Source of the DNA: Cherax quadricarinatus
Lineage: Eukaryota > Arthropoda > Malacostraca > Decapoda > Parastacidae
Length of the DNA stretch: 64,000 bases
Assembly (NCBI RefSeq): GCF_038502225.1
Contig: NC_091352.1
Location: forward strand, 25,401,090 to 25,465,089
Reading direction: 5' to 3'
A program made the position numbers and the translations under genes. Each line of letters begins with the position of its first letter. Position 1 is the first letter of the stretch. Shown here one piece after another: positions 53,051-64,000 of this stretch. The notes beneath the pieces are model-generated. The model ran no database searches and was not told the DNA's origin. It saw only the letters and a program-made list of their open reading frames with translations.

Positions 53051-56000
53051 CCAGGATGCGACCCACACCAGTCCACTAACACCCAGGATGCGACCCACAC
53101 CAGTCCACTAACACCCAGGATGTGACCCACACCAGTCCACTAACACCCAGGATGGGACCCACACCAGTCCACTAACACCCAGGATGCGACCCACACAAGT
53201 CCACTAACACCCAGGATGCGACCCACACCAGTCCACTAACACCCAGGATGCGACCCACACCAGTCCACTAACATCCAGGATGTGACCCACACCAGTCCAC
53301 TAACACCCAGGATGGGACCCACACCAGTCCACTAACACCCAGGATGCGACCCACACCAGTCCACTAACACCCAGGATGCGACCCACACCAGTCCACTAAC
53401 ACCCAGGATGTGACCCACACCAGTCCACTAACACCCAGGATGGGACCCACACCAGTCCACTAACACCCAGGATGCGACCCACACCAGTCCACTAACACCC
53501 AGGATGGGACCCACACCAGTCCACTAACACCCAGGATGCGACCCACACCAGTCCACTAACACCCAGGATGGGACCCACACCAGTCCACTAACACCCAGGA
53601 TGGGACCCACACCAGTCCACTAACACCCAGGATGCGACCCACACCAGAACACTAACACCCAAGATGGGACCCACACCAGTCCACTAACACCCAGGATGCG
53701 ACCCACACCAGTCCACTAACACACAGGATGCGACCCACACCAGTCCACTAACACCCAGGATGGGACCCACACCAGTCCACTAACACCCAGGATGAGACCC
53801 ACACCAGTCCACTAACACCCAGGATTGGACCCACACCAGTCCACTAACAACCAGGATGCGACCCACACCACTCCACTAACACCCAGGATGGGACCCACAC
53901 CAGTCCACTAACACCCAGGATGCGACCCACACCAGTCCACTAACACCCAGGATGGGACCCACACCAGTCCACTAACACCCAGGATGGGACCCACACCATT
54001 CCACTAACACCCAGGATGCGACCCACACCTGTACACTAACACCCAGGATGCGACCCACACCAGTCAACTAACACCAAGGATGCGACCCACACCAGTCCAC
54101 TAACACCCAGGATGCGACCCACACCAGTCCACTAACACCCAGGATGCGACCCACACCAGTCCACTAACACCCAGGATGGGACCCACACCAGTCCACTAAC
54201 ACCCAGTATGCGACCCACACCAGTCCACTAACACCCAGGATGCGACACACACCAGTCCACTAACACCCAGGATGGGAACCACACCAGTCCACTAACACCC
54301 AGGATGCGACCCACAAAAGTCCACTAACACCCAGGATGGGACCCACACCAGTCCACTAACACCCAGGATGCGACCCACACCAGTCCACTAACACACAGGA
54401 TGCGACCCACACCAGTCCACTAACACCCAGGATGGGACCCACACCAGTCCACTAACACCCAGGATGAGACCCACACCAGTCCACTTACACCCAGGATGGG
54501 ACCCACACCAGACCACTAACACCCAGGATGTGACCCACACCAGTCCACTAACACCCAGGATGGGACCCACACCAGTCCACTAACACCCAGGATGCAACCC
54601 ACACCAGTCCACTAACACCCAGGATGTGACCCACACCAGTCCACTAACACCCAGGATGGGACCCACACCAGTCCACTAACACCCAGGATGCGACCCACAC
54701 CAGTCCACTAACACCCAGGATGGGACCCACACCAGTCCACTAACACCCAGGATGCGACCCACACCAGTCCACTAACACCCAGGATGGGACCCACACCAGT
54801 CCACTAACACCCAGGATGGGACCCACACCAGTCCACTAACACCCAGGATGCGACCCACACCAGTCCACTAACACCCAGGATGGGACCCACACCAGTCCAC
54901 TAACACCCAGGATGCGACCCACACCAGTCCACTAACACACAGGATGCGACCCACACCAGTCCACTAACATCCAGGATGGGACCCACACCAGTCCACTAAC
55001 ACCCAGGATGAGACCCACACCAGTCCACTAACACCCAGGATGGGATCCACACCAGTCCACTAACAACCAGGATGCGACCCACACCAGTCCACTAACACCC
55101 AGGATGGGACCCACACCAGTCCACTAACACCCAGGATGCGACCCACACCAGTCCACTAACACCCAGGATGGGACCCACACCAGTCCACTAACACCCAGGA
55201 TGGGACCCACACCAGTCCACTAACACCCAGGATGCGACCCACACCAGTCCACTAACACCCAGGATGCGACCCACACCAGTCAACTAACACCCAGGATGCG
55301 ACCCACACCAGTCCACTAACACCCAGGATGCGACCCACACCAGTCCACTAACACCCAGGATGCGACCCACACCAGTCCACTAACACCCAGGATGGGACCC
55401 ACACCAGTCCACTAACACCCAGTATGCGACCCACACCAGTCCACTAACACCCAGGATGCGACACACACCAGTCCACTAACACCCAGGATGGGACCCACAC
55501 CAGTCCACTAACACCCAGGATGCAACCCACAAAAGTCCACTAACACCCAGGATGGGACCCACACCAGTCCACTAACACCCAGGATGCGACCCACACCAGT
55601 CCACTAACACCCAGGATGCGACCCACACCAGTCCACTAACACCCAGGATGGGACCCACACCAGTCCACTAACACCCAGGATGAGACCCACAGCAGTCCAC
55701 TTACACCCAGGATGGGACCCACACCAGACCACTAACACCCAGGATGTGACCCACACCAGTCCACTAACACCCAGGATGGGACCCACACCAGTCCACTAAC
55801 ACCCAGGATGCAACCCACACCAGTCCACTAACACCCAGGATGTGACCCACACCAGTCCACTAACACCCAGGATGCGACCCACACCAGTCCACTAACACCC
55901 AGTATGCGACCCACACCAGTCCACTAACACCCAGGATGCGACCCACACCAGTCCACTAACACCCAGGATGCGACACACAACAGTCCACTAACACCCAGGA

Positions 56001-59000
56001 TGCGACCCACACCAGTCCACTAACACCCAGGATGTGACCCACACCAGTCCACTAACACCCAGGATGCGACCCACACCAGTCCACTAACACCCAGGATGCG
56101 ACCCACACCAGTCAACTAACACCCAGGATGGGACCCACACCAGTCCACTAACACACAGGATGCGACCCACACCAGTCCACTAACACCCAGGATGCGACCC
56201 ACACCAGTCCACTAACACCCAGGATGCGACCCACACCAGTCCACTAACACCCAGGATGGGACACACACCTGTCCACTAACACCCAGGATGGGACCCACAC
56301 CAGTCCACTAACACCCAGGATACGACCCACACTAGTCCACTAACACCCAGGATGCGACCCACACCAGTCCACTAACACCCAGGATGCGACCCACACCAGT
56401 CCACTAACACCCAGGATGCGACCCACACCAGTCCACTAACACCCAGGATGCGACCCACACCAGTCCACTAACACCCAGGATGGGACCCACACCAGTCCAC
56501 TAACACCCAGGATGCGACCCACACCAGTCCATTAACACCCAGGATGGGACCCACACCAGTCCACTAACACCCAGGATGCGACCCACACCAGTCCACTAAC
56601 ACCCAGGATGGGACCAACACCAGTCCACTAACACCCAGGATGCGACCCACACCAGTCCACTAACACCCAGGATGCGACCCACACCAGTCCACTAACACCC
56701 AGGATGCGACCCACAACAGTCTACTAACACCCAGGATGCGACCCACACCAGTCCACTAACACCCAGGATGCGACCCACACCAGTCCACTAACACCCAGGA
56801 TGCGACCCACACCAGTCCACTAACACCCACGATGGGACCCACACCAGTCCACTAACACCCAGGATGCGACCCACACCAGTCCACTAACACCCAAGATGCG
56901 ACCCACGCCAGTCCACTAACACCCAGGATGGGACCCACACCAGTCCACTAACACCCAGGATGCGACCCACACCAGTCCACTAACACCCAGGATGGGACCC
57001 ACACCAGTCCACTAACACCCAGGATGCGACCCACACCAGTCCACTAACACCCAGGATGCGACCCACACCAGTCCACTAACACCCAGGATGGGACCCACAC
57101 CAGTCCACTAACACCCTGGATGAGACCCACACCAGTCCACTAACACCCAGGATGGGACCCACACCAGTCCACTAACACCCAGGATGTGACCCACACCAGT
57201 CCACTAACAACCAGGATGGGACCCACACCAGTCCACTAACACCCAGGATGCGACCCACACCAGTCCACTAACACCCAGGATGTGACCCACACCAGTCCAC
57301 TAACACCCAGGATGCGACCCACACCAGTCCACTAACACCCAGGATGTGACCCACACCAGTCCACTAACACCCAGGATGCGACCCACACCAGTCAACTAAC
57401 ACCCAGGATGCGACCCACACCAGTCCACTAACACCCAGGATGCGACCCACACCAGTCCACTAACACCCAGGATGTGACCCACACCAGTCCACTAACACCC
57501 AGGATGCGACCCACACCAGTCCACTAACACCAAGGATGCGACCCCACACCAGTCCACTAACACCCAGGATGGGACCCACACCAGTCCACTAACACCCAGG
57601 ATGGAACCCACACCAGTCCACTAACACCCAGGATGGGACCCACACCAGTCCACTAACACCCAGGATGGGACCCACACCAGTCCACTAACACCCAGGATGG
57701 GACCCACACCAGTCCACTAACACTCAGGATAGGACCCACACCAGTCCACTAACACCCAGGATGGGACCCACACCAGTTCACTAACACCCAGGATGGGACC
57801 CACACCAGTCCACTAACACAAAGGATGGGACCCACACCAGTCCACTAACACCAAGGATGGGACCCACACCAGTCCACTAACATCCAGGATGTGACCCACA
57901 CAAGTCCACTAACACCTAGGATGGGACACACGCCAATAAACTAACATCCAGGATGGGACCCACACCAATCCACTAACACCCAGGATGCGACCCATACCAG
58001 TCCACTAACACCCAGGAAGCGACCCACACAAGTCCACTAACACCCAGGATGCGACCCACACCAGTCCACTAACACCCAGGATGCAACCCACATCAGTGCA
58101 CTAACACCCAGGATGCGACCCACACAAGTCCACTAACACCCAGGATGCGACCCACACCATTCCACTAACACCCAGAATGCGACCCACACCAGTCCACTAA
58201 CACCCAGGATGTGACCCACACCAGTCCACTAACACCCAGGATGTGACCCACACCAGTCCAATTACACCCAGGATGCGACCCACACCAGTCCACTAACACC
58301 CAGGATGCGACCCACACCAGTCCACTAACACCCAGGATGCGACCCACACCAGTCCACTAACACCCAGGATGCGACCCACACCAGTCCACTAACACCCTGG
58401 ATGTGACCCACACCAGTCCACTAACACCCAGGATGCGACCCACACCAGTCCATTAACACTCATTATATGACCCACACCAGTACACTAACACACAGGATGC
58501 GACCCACACCAGTCCAATAACACTCAGGATGTGACCCACACCAGTCCACTAACACCCAGGATGCGACCCACACCAGTCCACTAACACTCAGGATGTGACC
58601 CACACCAGTCCACTAACACCCAGGATGCGACCCACACCAGTCCATTAACACCCAGGATGCGACCCACACTAGTCCACTAACACCCAGGATGCGACCCACA
58701 CCAATCCACTAACACTCAGGATGTGACCCTCACCAGTCCACTAACACCCAGGATGCGACCCACACCAGTCCACTAACACTCAGGATGTGACCCACACCAG
58801 TCCACTAACACCCAGGATGCGACCCACACCAGTCCACTAATACCCAGGATGCGACCCACACCAGTCCACTAACACTCAGGATGTGACCCACACCAGTCCA
58901 CTAACACCCAGGATGCGACCCACACCAGTCCACTAACACTCAGGATGTGACCCACACCAGTACACTAACACCCAGGATGCGATCCACACCAGTCCACTAT

Positions 59001-61857
59001 CACCCAGGGTGCGACCCACACCAGTCCACTAACACCCAGGATGCGACCCACACAAGTCCACTAACACCCAGGATGCGACCCACACTAGTCCACTAACACC
59101 CAGGATGCGACCCACTCCAGTCCACTAACACTCAGGATGTGACCCACACCAGTCCACTAAAACCCAGGATGCTACCCACACCAGTCCACTAACACTCAGG
59201 ATGCGACCCACACCAGTCCACTAACACCCAGGATGCGATCCACACCAGTCCACTAACACACAGGATGTGACTTACACCAGTCCACTAGCACCCAGGATGC
59301 GACCCACACCAGTCCACTAACATCCAGGATGCGATCCACACCAGTCCACTAACACACAGGATGTGACCCACACCAGTCCACTAACACCCAGGATGCGACC
59401 CACACCAGTCCACTAACACCCAGGATGCGATCCACACCAATCCACTAACACACAGGATGTGACCCACACCAGTCCAATAACACTCAGGATGTGACCCACA
59501 CCAGTCCACTTACACCCAGGATGCGACTCACACCAGTCCACTAACACCCAGGATGCGACCCACACCAGACCACTAACACCCAGGATGCGACCCACACCAG
59601 TCCACTAACACCCAGGATGCGACCCACACCAGTCCACTAACACCCAGGATGCGACCCACACCAGTCAACTAACACCCAGGATGCGACCCACACCAGTCCA
59701 CTAACACCCAGGATTCGACCCACATCAGTCCACTAACACCCAGGATGCGACCCACACCAGTCCACTAACACTCAGGATGAGACCCACACCAGTCCACTAA
59801 CACACAGGATGCGACCCACACCAGTCCATTAACACCCAGGATGCGACCCACACAAGTCCACTAACACCCAGGATGCGACCCACACCAGTCCACTAACACC
59901 CAGAATGCGACCCACACCAGTCTACTAACACTAAGGATGCGACCCACACCAGTCCACTTACACCCAGGATGCGACCCACACCAGTCCACTAACACCCAGG
60001 ATGTGACCCACACCAGTCCACTAACACCCAGGATGTGACCCACACCAATCCACTTACACCCAGGATGCGACCCACACCAGTCCACTAACACCCAGGATGC
60101 GACCCACACCAGTCCACTAACACCCAGGATGTGACCCACACCAGTCCACTAACACCCAGGATGCGACCCACACCAGTCCACTAACACCCTGGATGTGACC
60201 CACACCAGTCCACTAACACCCAGGATGCGACCCACACCAGTCCACTAATACCCAGGATGCGACCCACACCAGTCCACTAACACTCAGGATGTGACCCACA
60301 CCAGTCCACTAACACCCAGGATGCGACCCACACCAGTCCATTAACACCCAGGATGCGACCCACACTAGTCCACTAACACCCAGGATGCGACCCACACCAG
60401 TCCACTAACACTCAGGATGTGACCCTCACCAGTCCACTAACACCCAGGATGCGACCCACACCAGTCCACTAACACTCAGGATGTGACCCACACCAGTCCA
60501 CTAACACCCAGGATGCGACCCACACCAGTCAACTAATACCCAGGATGCGACCCACACCAGTCCATTAACACTCATTATGTGACCCACACCAGTCCACACA
60601 CACAGGATGCGACCCACACCAGTCCAATAACACTCAGGATGTGACCCACACCAGTCCACTAACACCCAGGATGCGACCCGCACCAGTCCACTAGCACTCA
60701 GGATGTGACCCACACCAGTCCACTAACACCCAGGATGCGACCCACACCAGTCCATTAACACCCAGGATGCGACCCACACTAGTCCACTAACACCCAGGAT
60801 GCGACCCACACCAGTCCACTAACACTCAGGATGTGACCCTCACCAGTCCACTAACACCCAGGATGCGACCCACACCAGTCCACTAACACTCAGGATGTGA
60901 CCCACACCAGTCCACTAACACCCAGGATGCGACCCACACTAGTCCACTAATACCCAGGATGCGACCCACACCAGTCCACTAACACTCAGGATGTGACCCA
61001 CACCAGTCCACTAACACCCAGGATGCGACCCACACCAGTCCACTAACACTCAGGATGTGACCCACAACAGTCCACTAACACCCAGGATGCGATCCACACC
61101 AGTCTACTATCACCCAGGGTGCGACCCACACCAGTCCACTAACACCCAGGATGCGACCCACACAAGTCCACTAACACCCAGGATGCGACCCACACCAGTC
61201 CACTAACACCCAGGATGCGACCCACTCCAGTCCACTAACACTCAGGATGTGACCCACACCAGTCCACTAAAACCCAGGATGCGACCCACACCAGTCCACT
61301 AACACCCAGGATGCGACCCACACCAGTCCACTAACACCCAGGATGCGATCCACACCAGTCCACTAACACACAGGATGTGACCCACACCAGTCCACTAACA
61401 CCCAGGATGCGACCCACACCAGTCCACTAACATCCAGGATGCGATCCACACCAGTCCACTAACACACAGGATGTGACCCACACCAGTCCACTAACACCCA
61501 GGATGCGACCCACACCAGTCCACTAACACCCAGGATGCGATCCACACCAGTCCACTAACACACAGGATGTGACCCACACCAGTCCAATAACACTCAGGAT
61601 GTGACCCACACCAGTCCACTTACACCCAGGATGCGACCCACACCAGTCCACTAACACCCAGGATGCGACCCACACCAGTCCACTAACACCCAGTATGCGA
61701 CCCACACCAGTCCACTAACACCCAGGATGCGACCCACACCAGTCCACTAACACCCAGGATGCGACCCACACCAGTCAACTAACACCCAGGATGCGACCCA
61801 CACCAGTCCACTAACACCCAGGATGTGACCCACATCAGTCCACTAACACCCAGGATG
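53051..61857. repeat. 32-bp satellite derived from the SINE body, about 275 copies
   Basis: The unit, in plus orientation, joins CCAGGATGCGACCCACACC and AGTCCACTAACAC. On the minus strand this is the SINE body segment TTAGTCGACTGGTGTGGGTC plus GCATCCTGGG, with G for C at one site. Unit variants at GATGCG, GATGGG and GATGTG are arranged in blocks. A 38-unit block (1216 bp) repeats near 54205 and 55421. A block of about 66 units (2110 bp, with a 2-bp deletion near 60590) repeats, with 58996 matching 61106. The period is not divisible by 3, so only frames of about 60-90 codons occur. Confidence 0.95.
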
Positions 61858-62440
61858 TGTAGACAGCCTGTACTGTCTGCACAGACAGCCCATGCTGTCT
61901 GCCAGCTTAGTTCATATTTCGCGCCACTCAGGTGCTGCCATCTATAGGCCTTGCCACTTCAGTATGCCCAGACTTGCCTCACCCTCACTCTCACAGCGGC
62001 CTGACATCAACACACAAGTACTCCCAGCTCTCTCTCGGGCATGGCCCTGCCCGGGCCATGGGCACAAATACACAAGCCTGTGTAACCCACAACTACTTAA
62101 CAATAAAGTAAGGAGCGTATGTAGACAGCCTGTACTGTCTGCACAGACAGCCCATGCTGTCTGCCAGCTTAGTTCATATTTCGCGCCACTAAGGTGCTGC
62201 CATCTATAGGCCTTGCCACTTCAGTATGCCCAGACTTGCCTCGCCCTCACTCTCACAGCGGCCTGACATCAACACACAAGTACTCCCAGTTCTCTCTCGG
62301 GCATGGCCCTGCCCGGGCCATGGGCACAAACACACAAGCCTGTGTAACCCACAACGACTTAACAATAAAGTAAGAAGCCTCCGAAGAAGTATATCATTAA
62401 CACCGCTTGCTACAGACTCACCAAAATAAGCCCCATTATA
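61858..62440 (+). repeat. Putative 5' LTR with internal 262-bp duplication
   Basis: A 262-bp segment (61858-62119) starting TGTAGACAGCCTGTACTGTC is repeated almost exactly from 62120. The unit contains the palindromes GCCTGTACTGTCTGCACAGAC (imperfect) and CATGGCCCTGCCCGGGCCATG (imperfect), and ends with CAATAAAGTAAG, an AATAAA polyadenylation-type signal. After the second copy about 60 unique bases lead to a possible LTR end near 62440 and then a primer-site-like TGGTGACAGCGG. The other LTR would lie beyond the window. Confidence 0.55.
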
Positions 62441-62442
62441 AA

Positions 62443-62456
62443 TGGTGACAGCGGTG
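62443..62456 (+). other. Candidate primer-binding site
   Basis: TGGTGACAGCGGTG follows the putative LTR. It begins with TGG, as a tRNA-primed site must. I do not assign the tRNA. Confidence 0.45.
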
Positions 62457-63107
62457 CTTGCAGCAGTTGTGTTTGCCTGGAGAGAAGGAGGAAGAGGTAT
62501 GAAGTCATCTTCACTTCATCACCCTACACAAAAAGCATCCGTCTCTCAACGAGTTATCCTGATGTCGTGTCTGCACGTTTGAGCATCCAGACACAGGTAC
62601 AAGCAGGATCCAGCCGAAATTTGCCGAAATTCTCCGAGAATTGTAAGTGGCGTCCGAGTGACCCCACGCTGTCTCTCAAGTCACGTGTTCAGCGTCACTT
62701 GTATGTTGCTGTTGTTGTTCAGCTCAGCACAGCTGTTTCAGCAAGCCAGAGGTGAGTTTTGTGGTGATTTCTGCGTCCAGTGTGTTTCCCCTGTGTTTGT
62801 GGGTGGGAGGAGGAATGGCCAGATGCCCGCCCTGCCATACACTCACGCACGCTCCTCGCCACCAGCCTACCATACACCACTCACCACTGCCCACTCCCTC
62901 TGCTGTGTTTTCTGCTGTTTTTCGTATGAATTCATTGCCAGTGCTGTGTATCCGAGTGCCCGAGGCCACTCGAAGCTACGTGGATTACGACGTCACGTGG
63001 GTGTGGCCGATGTCACGTAGACCTACAAAGCCACGTGAGTTACCAGATGTCCCAAGGCCTCATGCTGTGGTCTGCTGCCCGCATCACATCGACGCCACCC
63101 ACGATGC
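62457..63107 (+). other. Leader-like sequence of putative LTR element, no gene recognised
   Basis: A 176-codon frame (62752-63282) runs through this region into the CRE-like repeats, but it has no recognisable gag or pol motif and its end is repeat-encoded. I do not call a protein. Confidence 0.4.
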
Positions 63108-63305
63108 TGCCCGACTTCATGACGTCACGATGTCTGCTGACGTCACCTCACGATGTCTGCCTGACGTCACCTCGAGATGTCTGCTGACGTCACCCACGAT
63201 GCTGCCCGACTTCATGACGTCACGATGTCTGCTGACGTCACCTCACGATGTCTGCCTGACGTCACCTCGAGATGTCTGTTGACGTCACTGCTGCTGACGT
63301 CACCT
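63108..63305. repeat. Duplicated 94-bp block with nine TGACGTCA sites
   Basis: A segment with GATGCTGCCCGACTTCATGA and four TGACGTCA octamers is tandemly duplicated, and a ninth octamer follows near 63295. TGACGTCA is the full palindromic CRE bound by CREB/ATF factors. The sites are separated by about 17-27 bp. Whether they are used is unknown. Confidence 0.85.
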
Positions 63306-64000
63306 TGCGACATCACGCCTGACATCACATGATGTCACATCGAGTGTTCTAGTAATTATTTCAGTATTGTCGAGAAGATTGAGAGAAGATATATGTCGTG
63401 TGTTAATTAATTCCTCTCAGTCAGTGTTCTCACATTTTAGTATGTCTTAGTCAGTTTTATGCGCAGAAAAGCATCATTTGCTAGTTAAGCCATGTTGTAC
63501 CGTATGTACAGCGGTGTGTTTGTAAGTTTTCCGTGTGTCCAGTGAGGTCTGTGGTCAGACCCTTGAGTTGTACCACTAAGTCACCCGCCTGACCAGTGTT
63601 TGACAGCTGATTTCTCAGCCCTGAGCGTATGAGCCCCCTTGTACAGAAAGCTTTTATGCTCGTCGCTCGTGTTGTTCTGCAGAATCGTACCTGCTACGAT
63701 TCCCATCGAGATTTGTTTCACTTCACCTCCAGACCTTCAGAGTGCAGTTATATGTAGAGAAACAAGTCTGGGGACGCTTAGACTACCCTCTGCTATAACT
63801 CAACTGTTGAGAGATGATACTCGTCAAGCCGCAGCCAGGCCTGTCGGCAGGCGCTGTGTCAGCCTCGTGTCACAAGCTTCAGTGAGCAGCCTGCACAAAG
63901 ATGATGTCACTTTGACTGCTAGCTCGCTCACTGCAGTCTGGTGTATGATGCTACGACTCCCAGATGTTTCGCCCAGTCGTCTCTGCCACGACTCGCTCCA
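63306..64000. other. Unassigned sequence to window end
   Basis: No gene or repeat recognised. It is probably the continuing untranslated leader of the putative LTR element. Confidence 0.35.

Noticed and set aside
62752..63282. 176-codon frame downstream of the putative LTR
   Set aside because: No gag-like features. The second half is translated CRE-type repeat.

Overview
This window is eukaryotic, intergenic-type DNA, most probably from a decapod crustacean. The basis is the mix of elements: a BEL/Pao LTR retrotransposon, APE-type LINEs, tRNA-derived SINEs with (TTA)n tails, a hAT-type MITE and very abundant long tandem arrays. This is inference from composition; no host marker gene is present. 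I see no convincing host protein-coding gene and no stand-alone tRNA, rRNA or CRISPR locus. By my coordinates about 30 kb (roughly 47%) of the window is tandem repeat.

Layout. 1-1002 is a 27-bp array. 1443-1910 is a broken endonuclease-like retroelement domain, followed by a 6.1-kb 21-bp array (1911-7992). 8310-10040 is a decayed LINE. 10750-24000 is a three-level nest: a minus-strand retroelement coding region is split by a non-autonomous LTR element (11473-23707, minus), which is itself split by a BEL/Pao element (12870-21430, plus) with LTRs that read as identical, a 5-bp target duplication and a nearly intact gag-pol. 24107-26540 is a minus-strand CR1/Jockey-like LINE remnant carrying two internal minisatellites. 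27061-30260 is a 9-bp-based array. 30261-36600 holds 31/28-bp, (ATT)n and 30-bp arrays in sequence with no recognised gene. 36608-40486 holds SINEs and an RTE-like LINE. 40787-44660 is a highly uniform 39-bp palindromic satellite, then a perfect hairpin, an 11-bp array and a 14-bp array. 48683-53050 holds LINE and SINE fragments and a MITE. 53051-61857 is an 8.8-kb 32-bp array. 61858-64000 is the start of another LTR element with a cluster of CRE-like sites.

Main message. Several of these arrays are not random simple repeats. They can be traced by eye to segments of mobile elements in the same window. The 32-bp satellite matches the body of the local SINE and still abuts the SINE tail. The 19-bp array matches coding sequence of the CR1-like LINE. 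The 11-bp array at 24.1-24.5 kb is an expansion of that LINE's terminal repeat. One SINE carries the LINE's 3' end as its tail. The window therefore looks like a place where transposable elements are being converted into satellites.

Long open frames over the arrays arise because many units are multiples of 3 bp without stops. They are not annotated as genes.
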